A DNA stretch of 9,566 bases from Bacillota bacterium (GCA_024653225.1 JANLGA010000069.1:1-9566), one strand, 5' to 3'; counted from the stretch's first letter, positions 1 to 6,424 are shown. Made by a program: numbers and translations. Notes: a model not told the origin generated them from the letters alone.

Positions 1-51
1 TTCTTAGGTGAGGCAACGAATCGTTTTCATTTAGGTTTTTGGTGAGGCAAC
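1..51 (+). repeat. Left two-unit repeat array, inverted relative to the right end of the window
   Basis: GGTGAGGCAAC occurs at 7-17 and again at 41-51, a period of 34 bases. The first 17 bases are the exact reverse complement of 9454-9470, and TGAGGCAACGAATC (9-22) is the exact reverse complement of 9484-9497. The array therefore reappears inverted after purA. More units may lie upstream of the window. No spacer-like unique sequence separates the units, so this is not a CRISPR array. Its role is unknown. Confidence 0.75.
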
Positions 52-59
52 TCGCGCGC

Positions 60-88
60 TTGCTGTGCACGGCGCCGGGTGGTATAAT
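60..88 (+). promoter_or_regulatory. Sigma-A type promoter of the rpsF operon
   Basis: A -35 box TTGCTG (60-65) and a perfect -10 box TATAAT (83-88) are separated by exactly 17 bases. Transcription would start near 95, giving a leader of roughly 120 bases before rpsF. The promoter begins only nine bases after the left repeat array. Confidence 0.75.
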
Positions 89-94
89 GTGGCC

Positions 95-218
95 GTGTCG
101 AAGGTCGTCCAGAAGACCGTCCGAAGGAACGATCAACGGGCATAGAATGTTCCCCTGAACTCCCCTGCTCCATGGCAGCGCCATGGGGCCGCACAGTCCA
201 TAGGAGGAGGCGAGAGGC
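95..218 (+). promoter_or_regulatory. Structured 5' leader of rpsF, candidate autoregulatory RNA
   Basis: The untranslated leader contains a 10-bp hairpin with a 3-base loop (167-176 pairing with 180-189, one G-U pair) built on the palindrome CCATGG-CAGCG-CCATGG. Upstream, GGAAC (126-130) can pair with GTTCC (149-153). The hairpin ends 12 bases before the Shine-Dalgarno sequence AGGAGGAGG (202-210). In many bacteria the S6:S18 complex binds a structure in its own rpsF leader. A structured leader here fits that mode of control, but I could not match the published consensus by eye, so the regulatory role is inferred. Confidence 0.4.
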
Positions 219-506
219 GTGCGCCAGTACGAGGTCATGTTCATTCTCCATCCGGAGCTGGACGAGGAGAAAACAGCGGCCGCCGTCGAGAAGTATACGG
301 GGCTCATCCAGGCCGGTGGCGGAAGCGTCGGCAACGTCGAAAAGTGGGGGAAGCGCCGGTTGGCTTACGAGATAAAGGGCCAGCGCGAGGGCAACTACGT
401 GCTGATCCAATTCTCGGGCGAACCGGCCGTTTCATCTGAGGTCGATCGGGTGATGAAGATCTCCGACGAAGTGCTCAGGCACCTTATTGTAAGGAAGGGA
501 GATTAA
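219..506 (+). CDS. rpsF: Small ribosomal subunit protein bS6
   Basis: This 95-residue protein begins MRQYEVMFILHPELDEE, the typical bS6 opening, and continues with the family pattern GGxVxNVEKWGKRRLAYEIKGQREGNYVL. bS6 pairs with bS18 on the 30S platform and binds 16S rRNA. The length is normal for the family. The start is GTG, 8 bases after an AGGAGGAGG Shine-Dalgarno sequence (202-210). It is the first gene of a promoter-led operon followed by ssb 17 bases later, the standard bacterial order. Expression may be controlled by the hairpin-containing leader. Identity is secure. Confidence 0.97.
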   Translation: MRQYEVMFILHPELDEEKTAAAVEKYTGLIQAGGGSVGNVEKWGKRRLAYEIKGQREGNYVLIQFSGEPAVSSEVDRVMKISDEVLRHLIVRKGD

Positions 507-523
507 GAAAGGGCGGGGAGATA

Positions 524-919
524 TTGCTCAACAGGATTGTTCTGGTCGGACGGCTTGCCAGGGACCCTGAGCTTCGGTACACCCCGACCGGCAAGGCTGT
601 TGCGGGGTTCACGATCGCGGTGAACAGGCGGTTTCCCATCCAGCAGGGTGAGAGGGAGGCCGACTTCATAGACGTGGTCGTCTGGGGGAAGTTGGCCGAG
701 ACCGTTGCCAACCATCTGCAGAAGGGGCGGATGGTGGGTGTGGACGGGCGGCTTCAGATTCGCTCGTATGAGACGCAGGACGGCCAGAAGAGAAGGGCGA
801 CCGAGGTGATCGCCGACAACGTCGCTTTCCTGGACAAGCCGAGGGCGCCCCAGGAGGAAACGGATCTGGGAGATCTGGGGACCGAGGTGAAGGTCGAAGA
901 GGACGAGGTGCCGTTCTGA
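524..919 (+). CDS. ssb: Single-stranded DNA-binding protein SSB
   Basis: This 131-residue protein starts MLNRIVLVGRLARDPELRYT and has the SSB OB-fold pattern (FTIAVNRRF, ADFIDVVVWGKLAE, GRLQIRSYE) over roughly residues 1-105. A short linker and the acidic tail EEDEVPF follow. In the family this tail docks partner proteins of replication and repair. SSB coats single-stranded DNA at the fork, where DnaB from the same locus also acts. The start is TTG at 524, chosen because it gives the canonical N-terminus. Its Shine-Dalgarno sequence (GGGGAG, 515-520) sits unusually close. The tail is short, with a compact linker. Position between rpsF and rpsR is the classic arrangement. Confidence 0.97.
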   Translation: MLNRIVLVGRLARDPELRYTPTGKAVAGFTIAVNRRFPIQQGEREADFIDVVVWGKLAETVANHLQKGRMVGVDGRLQIRSYETQDGQKRRATEVIADNVAFLDKPRAPQEETDLGDLGTEVKVEEDEVPF

Positions 920-940
920 GGTTCACGGGGAGGTTGAACG

Positions 941-1171
941 GTGAAGAGGGATAAGGGACGCAAGCCGAAAAGGAAGGTGTGCGGCTTCTGCGTGGACAAG
1001 GTGGAGGAAATAGACTACAAGGACGTAGGGCGGTTGCGGAAATACATGAGTGAGCGGGGTAAGATCCTGCCCAGGCGCATTTCGGGCAACTGCGCTCACC
1101 ACCAGAGACAGTTGACGGTGGCAATAAAGAGGGCGAGGAACATCGCGCTCCTCCCGTTCACAGTGGAGTGA
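941..1171 (+). CDS. rpsR: Small ribosomal subunit protein bS18, zinc-binding type
   Basis: This 76-residue basic protein contains YKDVGRLRKYMSERGKILPRR and HHQRQLTVAIKRARNIALLPF, the core signature of bS18. bS18 forms a heterodimer with bS6 on the 30S platform. Residues C14, C17, C51 and H54 form a CxxC...CxxH set, so this looks like the metal-binding (C+) form rather than the zinc-independent paralog found in some bacteria. The GTG start at 941 follows GGGGAGG (927-933) by 7 bases. A strong GC hairpin lies 29 bases beyond the stop and probably limits read-through to the next gene. Confidence 0.97.
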   Translation: MKRDKGRKPKRKVCGFCVDKVEEIDYKDVGRLRKYMSERGKILPRRISGNCAHHQRQLTVAIKRARNIALLPFTVE

Positions 1172-1200
1172 AGCGCGTAAGTGCGCGCATCGGAAGACCC

Positions 1201-1225
1201 GTGCGGGCGCCGCAGGCGCCCGCAT
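1201..1225 (+). terminator. GC-rich hairpin after rpsR, terminator-like or attenuator
   Basis: TGCGGGCGCC (1202-1211) pairs perfectly with GGCGCCCGCA (1215-1224) across a GCA loop, with an added G-U pair at 1201/1225. The stem is very stable, but only TTGACTT follows instead of a U-tract. It may be a weak or partial terminator, an mRNA 3'-end stabiliser or a processing site that sets the level of the downstream genes. Confidence 0.5.
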
Positions 1226-1310
1226 TGACTTGTCGGCACCGGGTCGGCTGTTCCCCCGGGGATACTGGAGGAAGCTACCTGGAAGACGAAGAATACGGAA
1301 CGCACCCGGG

Positions 1311-1339
1311 TTGCCGTCATGCAGGGGAAATGCTACATT
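1311..1339 (+). promoter_or_regulatory. Possible internal promoter for the DUF2232-rplI-lonC-dnaB segment
   Basis: TTGCCG (1311-1316) and TACATT (1334-1339) are 17 bases apart, and a TG at 1331-1332 gives an extended -10 element. It lies after the 1201-1225 hairpin and about 60 bases before the chosen start of the membrane protein gene, where a fresh promoter would make sense. Both hexamers are imperfect. Confidence 0.4.
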
Positions 1340-1402
1340 AGGTCCGGAACGGGACGGGCGACGGACGTCGGATTCACGAGACGACCTAGCGAGGTGCGGC
1401 GG

Positions 1403-2395
1403 ATGCAGCAACGTGTGAGTCCAAAACCGCTGGTGGAAGGCGCACTGCTTGCCGCGGTCGCCGTGGTACTGGCGCTGATAGGTTTCTACGTTCCCCTGGT
1501 GGGGGTCGTGGTGGTATTCCTTTGGCCTGTGCCGGTGGCGCTGGTTCACCTAAGGCACGGGCTGAGGGTCAGCGTGTTGACTGTCGTTGTAGCGGGCCTG
1601 GTGCTCACCACCTTCGTCGGGCCCCTGGAAGCGGTGGGCATGGTCGTCACCTTCGGATTCGCCGGTCTCGCCCTGGGGGTATGCTTTGACAGGAAGGTCT
1701 CGCCGTCGTTCACCGTCTTGGTCGGCGCGGTCGCCGCTCTGGCATCATCCGCAGTCGGGATGCTCATATCGTTCATATTCCTCAAAGTGAGCCCGGTTCA
1801 GATGATGACTGAGATGGTGGAGGCGTTTCAGCAGGCGAACAACGCCGTCGGCAATTCTTCCTTCATGCAGTGGATGCAGGGGCTCGGATTGGTGAGGGGC
1901 GAGCAGCTCGAGGAGACGCGGAAGATCTGGGACACCACCATGCAGGCGATGAGGATGCTGTTCCCGGCGGTATTCGGATGCTCGGCGCTGCTCATTTCGG
2001 TTCTCAATTTCGAGACCGCCCGGGCGGTGCTGACCAGACTAGGATACCGAGTCGAGCCGTTGCCTCCGTTCGAGACGTGGAGGCTTCCCACATCGGCTGC
2101 GCTGGGCATCATCGTCGGCATATTGTCGAACGCGTTCCAGAGCGACCCGAGATGGCACTGGGTGTACATCGCCGGGATGAACGTCCAGACGGTGACGTCA
2201 ATGCTGTTCCTGGTACACGGAGCGGCGCTCGCCTATTGGTTCATGGCGAACCGTTGGAGATTCTCGAAGCCGATGCGGATCTGCGTACTGGTCCTGGCGT
2301 TCTTCCAGCCGTTCCTGGGGCAGGTCCTGGTGCTGTTCGGCATCCTCGACTCAGTGTTCGATTGGCGGGGACTGGGTTTCGGCTTCAGGAGGTGA
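1403..2395 (+). CDS. DUF2232 (YybS-like) multi-pass membrane protein
   Basis: This 330-residue integral membrane protein has about eight hydrophobic segments. Five are packed into residues 10-125 and the rest lie in the C-terminal half. They are separated by a long polar stretch (about residues 128-185) rich in Met, Gln and Glu. The opening MQQRVSPKPLVEGALLAAVA and the position between rpsR and rplI match the YybS/DUF2232 family of Firmicutes, whose biochemical role is not established; a transporter-like fold has been suggested. The frame is open upstream to an ATG at 1319. I prefer ATG 1403, because GAGGTG (1391-1396) sits 6 bases before it, the earlier 28 residues are polar and unlike the family, and a likely promoter lies in that stretch. 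The stop codon lies inside the Shine-Dalgarno sequence of rplI. Confidence 0.85.
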   Translation: MQQRVSPKPLVEGALLAAVAVVLALIGFYVPLVGVVVVFLWPVPVALVHLRHGLRVSVLTVVVAGLVLTTFVGPLEAVGMVVTFGFAGLALGVCFDRKVSPSFTVLVGAVAALASSAVGMLISFIFLKVSPVQMMTEMVEAFQQANNAVGNSSFMQWMQGLGLVRGEQLEETRKIWDTTMQAMRMLFPAVFGCSALLISVLNFETARAVLTRLGYRVEPLPPFETWRLPTSAALGIIVGILSNAFQSDPRWHWVYIAGMNVQTVTSMLFLVHGAALAYWFMANRWRFSKPMRICVLVLAFFQPFLGQVLVLFGILDSVFDWRGLGFGFRR

Positions 2396-2402
2396 ATCGT
2401 CC

Positions 2403-2867
2403 GTGAAGGTCGTCCTCACCTGCGATGTGAAGGGCGCCGGCAAGAAGGGCTCCGTCGTGGAGGTGGCGGAGGGATACGCGAGGAACTACCTGATCCCCCG
2501 CGGATTCGCGAGAGAGGCGTCCGCGGGCGTCTTGAAGGCTCTCGAGCACGAGAGGGAAGCCGCCAGCACGAGGGTCGAGAGGCTGAGGGATGAGGCCAAG
2601 CGTACCGCGGAGAGGGTGACCCAGGTGATCGTCAGGATCCCCGCGAAGGCCGGGGAAGGGGGGCGCCTGTTCGGTTCCGTGACCTCCCAGGACATAGCCG
2701 ATGCGCTGTGGAAGCAGCACAGGATAAAGATTGACAAGAAGAGGATCGGACTCGAGGAGAACATCAAGACCTTGGGCCTCCATTTCGTGCCGTGCAAGCT
2801 GTACGAGGGGGTGGCCGCCGAGGTGAGGGTCAATGTCGTAGAGGAAAGGACGGGCGAGAGTATTTGA
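2403..2867 (+). CDS. rplI: Large ribosomal subunit protein bL9
   Basis: This 154-residue protein begins MKVVLTCDVKGAGKKGSVVE, followed by VAEGYARNYLIPRGFA, the bL9 N-terminal rRNA-binding domain. A long charged helix (about residues 45-78) and a C-terminal domain containing GRLFGSVTSQDIADAL follow. bL9 sits at the base of the L1 stalk and affects translational fidelity. It is slightly longer than the usual ~148 residues because of a short C-terminal extension. The GTG start follows a perfect AGGAGGTGA (2387-2395) by 7 bases. That Shine-Dalgarno sequence contains the stop of the upstream membrane protein gene, which suggests translational coupling. The end overlaps the lonC start by 4 bases. 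Confidence 0.97.
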   Translation: MKVVLTCDVKGAGKKGSVVEVAEGYARNYLIPRGFAREASAGVLKALEHEREAASTRVERLRDEAKRTAERVTQVIVRIPAKAGEGGRLFGSVTSQDIADALWKQHRIKIDKKRIGLEENIKTLGLHFVPCKLYEGVAAEVRVNVVEERTGESI

Positions 2868-4792
2868 CGCGGTTGCCTCGACAACAGGCGCGCTTGAAGA
2901 GGAACGCCCTCGGCGAGAGGCTGCGCGACGAGGCGCTGCTCAAGCGCCAAATCAAGGTACTCTTCGGACTTCTCGCCAATATCTATGGAGCCGAGAAGCT
3001 GGTCGTGAAGGCGGGGAAGCTCGACGCGCTCACCGGGATGAGGTCGGACGTGCTCGAGGAGCAGGTGGTCGCGCTGCAGAAGCTGGCGTTCGAGGACCCG
3101 ACGATAGAGAGGTCGCCGGCCCGGAAGGACATCCCGAGGATAATCGAGAGGGTGCAGGACCAGCTCGCCGACATGATAGCCCGGAAATGGGTCGAGGACA
3201 GGATCGAGCGGAAGATAGCCGAGAGGATGCAGGAGCGGCACGATGACTACGTGAGGGAAATCAAGAACCAGGTGCTCAAGGAAGACTCGGACCCGGAGAA
3301 CGCGCAGACCCTGAAGAAATATGCCATGCTCGAGAAGATGGAAACTCGCAAGATAGCCAGGTCCGCCCTGGAGTACCTGCGGCCGAGGTCGCTCAAAGAA
3401 GTGGTGGGGCAGGACGCGGCCGTGAGGGCGCTCCTGGCGAAGGTCGCCTCTCCATACCCGCAGCATGTGCTGCTTTACGGGCCGCCCGGCGTCGGCAAGA
3501 CCACCGTCGCGAGGCTGGTTCTGGAAGAAGCGAAAAAGATCGGATGCAGCGTATTCGCGAAAGATGCGCCGTTCGTCGAGGTGGACGGCGCGACACTGAG
3601 GTGGGACCCTCGCGAGGCCACGAATCCGCTCCTCGGTTCCGTGCACGACCCCATCTACCAGGGGGCCCGGAGAGACTTCGCCGAGAGCGGCGTGCCGGAG
3701 CCGAAGCTCGGCCTGGTGACTGAGGCTCACGGGGGCGTCTTATTCATTGACGAGATCGGCGAGCTGGACCCGATCCTTCAGAACAAGTTGCTGAAGGTGA
3801 TGGAGGACAAGCGGGTCACGTTCGACTCCTCGTACTACGATCCCGACCAACCCGGGGTCCCCAAGTACATCCGGAAGCTCTTCAAAGACGGGGCGCCTGC
3901 CGATTTCGTGCTCATCGGTGCCACGACCGCCCAGCCGGAGGATATCAGCCCGGCGTTTCGGTCACGGTGCGCGGAGGTGTACTTTGAGCCGCTGACCCCC
4001 GAGCACATCGTGGCGATCGTCAGGGCGGCCGCGAAACGCCTCAGGGCGAAGATGGAGGATGAGGTCCCGGAGATAGTGAGCGAATACACGATCGAGGGGC
4101 GCAAGGCCGTCGGGATCCTCGCGGATGCATACGCCCTGGCCGTGTACGATTCCGGTGCAGGAGCGGGTCCGGACAAGCAAGTCCCCATAACCAAGGACCA
4201 CATATATCAAGTTATACAGGCCGGCAGGCTCGTGCCCAACGTCCCACAGAAAGTCGGCGGACCACCTGTCGTCGGCAGGGCGTTCGGGCTCGGCGTGTGG
4301 AACTACGTGGGTTCGACCCTGGAAATCGAGGCGGTGACCTTCGAGGCCGGAGAGAAGGGCCGGGGCACCCTCAGGTTCAACGAATCGGCGGGGAGCATGG
4401 CGAAAGACTCCGTGTTCAACGCCGCGAGCGTGATAAGGCAGTTGACCGGGGAGGACCTGGCGAATTACGACGTGCATGTGAACGTCGTGGGCGGCGGGAG
4501 AGTGGACGGTCCGTCCGCCGGCCTGGCAGTCACGCTGGCGATCTGGAGCTCGCTTCAACGGAAGCCGCTGAGGCAGGACGTCGCAGTGACCGGAGAGGTT
4601 TCCATTCAGGGCAAGGTCAAGGCGGTCGGCGGCATCTTCGAGAAAGTATATGGAGCGAAGCAATCGGGGGTCAAGATGGTGATCCTGCCGAAAGAGAACG
4701 AGAAGGACGTCCCGCGGGGGCTGAAGGGCCTCAGCGTGAGGCTCGTGGAGACCGTCGAGGAAGCCATCCGGCTTGTGACTGCGGACAACTGA
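2864..4792 (+). CDS. lonC: LonC-type ATP-dependent protease (Lon family)
   Basis: This 642-residue protein has an N-terminal charged helical region (about 1-170), an AAA+ ATPase domain and a C-terminal Lon protease domain. Visible motifs are Walker A GPPGVGKTT (206-214), Walker B GGVLFIDEIGELD (D296, E297), and FRSRCAEVYFEPL near the end of the ATPase module. The protease has PSAG with catalytic Ser551 and the lysine of GGIFEKVYGAK at Lys594. The Ser-Lys spacing of 43 equals that of E. coli Lon (679/722). It lacks the large N-terminal substrate-binding domain of LonA and best fits the LonC family of spore-forming Firmicutes, often found between rplI and dnaB. The TTG at 2864 overlaps the rplI stop as TTGA. 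TTG 2873 is an alternative, and the Shine-Dalgarno sequence is weak for both. Substrates are unknown. Confidence 0.9.
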   Translation: MTRLPRQQARLKRNALGERLRDEALLKRQIKVLFGLLANIYGAEKLVVKAGKLDALTGMRSDVLEEQVVALQKLAFEDPTIERSPARKDIPRIIERVQDQLADMIARKWVEDRIERKIAERMQERHDDYVREIKNQVLKEDSDPENAQTLKKYAMLEKMETRKIARSALEYLRPRSLKEVVGQDAAVRALLAKVASPYPQHVLLYGPPGVGKTTVARLVLEEAKKIGCSVFAKDAPFVEVDGATLRWDPREATNPLLGSVHDPIYQGARRDFAESGVPEPKLGLVTEAHGGVLFIDEIGELDPILQNKLLKVMEDKRVTFDSSYYDPDQPGVPKYIRKLFKDGAPADFVLIGATTAQPEDISPAFRSRCAEVYFEPLTPEHIVAIVRAAAKRLRAKMEDEVPEIVSEYTIEGRKAVGILADAYALAVYDSGAGAGPDKQVPITKDHIYQVIQAGRLVPNVPQKVGGPPVVGRAFGLGVWNYVGSTLEIEAVTFEAGEKGRGTLRFNESAGSMAKDSVFNAASVIRQLTGEDLANYDVHVNVVGGGRVDGPSAGLAVTLAIWSSLQRKPLRQDVAVTGEVSIQGKVKAVGGIFEKVYGAKQSGVKMVILPKENEKDVPRGLKGLSVRLVETVEEAIRLVTADN

Positions 4793-4829
4793 GCCGGGGG
4801 CGCCGAGCCCGGCACCTGGAGGACCAACT

Positions 4830-6296
4830 ATGAGTACCACTTTTGACAGGATTCCGCCGCAGAACCTCGAGGCGGAACAATCGGTCCTGGGCTCAATGCT
4901 GATTGACAAGCAGGCGATCTTGCGTGCCATGGAGATCCTGCGTCCCAGGGATTTCTACGGCGAGGCCCACCAAACGATCTTCGCCGCGCTGACGCGGCTC
5001 TTCGACAGGGGCGGTGCCGTTGACCTCGTCACGGTGACCGAGGAGCTCCGCCAGGAAGGAAACCTCGACAAGGTGGGAGGGGTTTCGTATCTCACCAGCC
5101 TGGCGAACTTCGTTCCCACTGCCGCGAATATCGAACACTACGCGAGAATAGTCGAGGAGAAGGCGATACTCCGCGACCTGATTAAGGCCGCCACCGAGAT
5201 CGTGGGGAAGGCGTACGCGGCCAGGGAGGACGTCGAAATAGTCCTCGACGAAGCCGAGCAGGGCATATTCAGCGTCTCCCAACGCCGGAACGTCCAGGGC
5301 TACGTCCCTCTGAAGGAGGTGCTCATCCAGACCCTGGAGAGGATCGAGTACCTTTACGCCAACAAGGGGAGCGCCCTGGGCGTGCCCACCGGCTTCAAGG
5401 ACCTCGATTCGCTCACGTCGGGGTTGCAGCCTTCGGACCTGGTGATCCTGGCCGCCCGACCCTCGGTGGGGAAGACGACGCTGGCGCTGAATCTCGTGCG
5501 CAACGCCGCGGTCAAGGACAAGACCCCGTGCGCGATATTCTCCCTGGAAATGGCGAGGGAGCAGATCGCCCAGCGCCTCCTGTGCGCCGAGGCGGGCATA
5601 GACGGTCGAAACCTCAGGACGGGCTTCCTGAACGATAATGACTGGAAGCGACTGTCGGGGGCGCTGGGACGGCTCGGCGAGGCCCCGATTTTCATAGACG
5701 ACACGCCCAACATCTCGATCATGGAGGTACGGACGAAGGCCAGGAGGATAAAGGCTGAGCACGGCCTGGGCTTGCTCGTCGTTGATTACCTACAGCTCAT
5801 GCAGGGACGCGGCCGCGCCGAGAACCGCCAGCAGGAGATCTCGGAGATATCGAGGTCCCTGAAGGCGCTGGCCCGGGAGCTAAAGGTGCCGGTCCTGGCC
5901 CTATCGCAGCTCAGCAGGGCGGTGGAGCAGCGGCAGGATCGGAGGCCGATGCTCTCCGACCTGCGCGAATCGGGGGCCATAGAACAGGATGCGGACGTGG
6001 TGATGTTCCTTTACTGCAACTCATACTCGCGAAGCAGAGAAATGGCCCCACGGGATCCCTCAGGTTGTTCTTCCTCCGCGAACTCGGCAGGTTTCAACAG
6101 GTTGACGAGAAGCATTCACTGTAGAGGGCCCGCCTCACAACCCCGTTGCCGAGCACGCCATTCGCCCCGACCGAACACCTCAGGTCGTAACATAATCCAC
6201 CCCCGGCGCATACCCTGGAGTGGCGGCACAGCGACGGAATTGACCCGTCACGAGTTGACGCCTGTGTCTGTCGGCCAGAGAAACTCCAGGAGGTGA
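4830..6296 (+). CDS. dnaB: Replicative DNA helicase DnaB, 3' end frameshifted by an apparent internal deletion
   Basis: Residues 1-395 are a normal DnaB: an N-terminal helical domain (NLEAEQSVLGSMLID onward), then the RecA-like motor with Walker A ARPSVGKTTL (Lys215), Walker B LLVVDYLQLM (Asp319) and LSDLRESGAIEQDADVVMF. After Tyr395 the frame loses homology and runs about 93 further residues (CNSYSRSREM...) with no DnaB features. The expected ending is present at 6020-6124 in another frame. DnaB drives fork unwinding as a hexamer and needs that end, so this reading would be inactive. A repaired protein would be about 445 residues, the family norm. ATG 4830 follows GGAGG (4818-4822) by 7 bases. 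Identity is certain. Whether the break is real or an assembly error is open. Confidence 0.93.
   Translation: MSTTFDRIPPQNLEAEQSVLGSMLIDKQAILRAMEILRPRDFYGEAHQTIFAALTRLFDRGGAVDLVTVTEELRQEGNLDKVGGVSYLTSLANFVPTAANIEHYARIVEEKAILRDLIKAATEIVGKAYAAREDVEIVLDEAEQGIFSVSQRRNVQGYVPLKEVLIQTLERIEYLYANKGSALGVPTGFKDLDSLTSGLQPSDLVILAARPSVGKTTLALNLVRNAAVKDKTPCAIFSLEMAREQIAQRLLCAEAGIDGRNLRTGFLNDNDWKRLSGALGRLGEAPIFIDDTPNISIMEVRTKARRIKAEHGLGLLVVDYLQLMQGRGRAENRQQEISEISRSLKALARELKVPVLALSQLSRAVEQRQDRRPMLSDLRESGAIEQDADVVMFLYCNSYSRSREMAPRDPSGCSSSANSAGFNRLTRSIHCRGPASQPRCRARHSPRPNTSGRNIIHPRRIPWSGGTATELTRHELTPVSVGQRNSRR
6020..6124 (+). pseudogene. dnaB: Displaced C-terminal end of dnaB in a shifted frame
   Basis: Read from 6020, this frame gives LILAKQRNGPTGSLRLFF, then LRELGRFQQVDEKHSL and a TAG stop at 6122-6124. 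AKQRNGPTG is the conserved DnaB motif that carries the lysine and arginine finger acting on the ATP bound by the neighbouring subunit. The hydrophobic strand and xxxGRF end also match DnaB. In B. subtilis-like DnaB about 16 residues separate FLY from this segment. Here only 5 bases (6015-6019) do, so about 43 bases are missing, which also explains the frame change (43 = 3x14+1). Confidence 0.88.
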
Positions 6297-6302
6297 ACCC
6301 GG
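6125..6302 (+). other. Noncoding gap between the true dnaB end and the small membrane peptide gene
   Basis: No coding pattern is seen. Part of it is nominally covered by the out-of-frame dnaB extension to 6296. It holds a 5-bp hairpin CGTCA-CGAGT-TGACG (6246-6260) and two TTGACSC repeats 15 bases apart (6240, 6255). CATAATCC at 6191 resembles a late-sporulation -10 element, but no matching -35 is at the right distance. The gap ends in a perfect AGGAGGTGA Shine-Dalgarno sequence (6288-6296). Confidence 0.5.
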
Positions 6303-6401
6303 GTGGCAGAGGCGAAGGGCGGTTTTTGGGGCGGCAACTTCGTGTTCATCATTTTCCTGATCCTCATCCTTCTCTTCTTCGGCGATGGGTGGTGCTTCTA
6401 G
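6303..6401 (+). CDS. Tiny single-pass membrane peptide, YjcZ-like
   Basis: This is a 32-residue gene: a Gly/Trp-containing head (AEAKGGFWGGN), one very hydrophobic segment FVFIIFLILILLFF (13-26) and a short tail GDGWCF. This layout matches the tiny transmembrane proteins annotated as sporulation protein YjcZ in Bacillus and Clostridia, whose molecular function is unknown. The GTG start is strongly supported by AGGAGGTGA (6288-6296) placed 6 bases upstream, identical to the rplI site. It sits alone between dnaB and a terminator, with no clear sigma-A promoter, so it may be expressed during sporulation or by read-through from dnaB. Membrane insertion is evident from sequence; the sporulation role is inferred from the family and the presence of LonC. 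Confidence 0.75.
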   Translation: MAEAKGGFWGGNFVFIIFLILILLFFGDGWCF

Positions 6402-6424
6402 GAGACTGGCGAGCGGAGACTTAC

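Noticed and set aside
1..51. CRISPR array
   Set aside because: The repeat units are directly adjacent with no unique spacers, only two units occur at each end, and no cas genes are present.
1225..1266. Promoter with -35 TTGACT (1225-1230) and -10 GATACT (1261-1266)
   Set aside because: The spacer is 30 bases, far too long for sigma-A recognition.
1319..1402. Upstream 28-codon extension of the DUF2232 gene
   Set aside because: It is polar, unlike the family N-terminus and lacks a good Shine-Dalgarno sequence. A better-supported ATG at 1403 exists.
923..1549. 208-codon minus-strand open frame across rpsR and the following gap
   Set aside because: Low-complexity His/Arg/Pro-rich translation without a domain. 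It is antisense to rpsR and the start of the membrane protein gene.
2486..3730. 414-codon open frame on the minus strand across rplI and lonC
   Set aside because: It overlaps two well-supported genes in opposite orientation and shows no protein family features.
4297..4833. 178-codon + strand open frame inside lonC
   Set aside because: It is Gly/Arg-rich, out of frame with the Lon protease domain, which has an intact catalytic dyad in the main frame.
5980..6020. Intein or intron interrupting dnaB near the RESG/AIEQ insertion site
   Set aside because: RESGAIEQDADVVMF is continuous and sequence is missing rather than added. No intein splicing motifs are seen.
6015..6020. Programmed -1 ribosomal frameshift site in dnaB
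   Set aside because: No X XXY YYZ slippery heptamer occurs at the junction and the conserved loop would still be missing, so a deletion or assembly error is simpler.
6191..6199. Sporulation sigma-K/G promoter for the small peptide (CATAATCCA)
   Set aside because: The -10 is one mismatch from the sigma-K pattern, but no -35 element occurs at the required distance.
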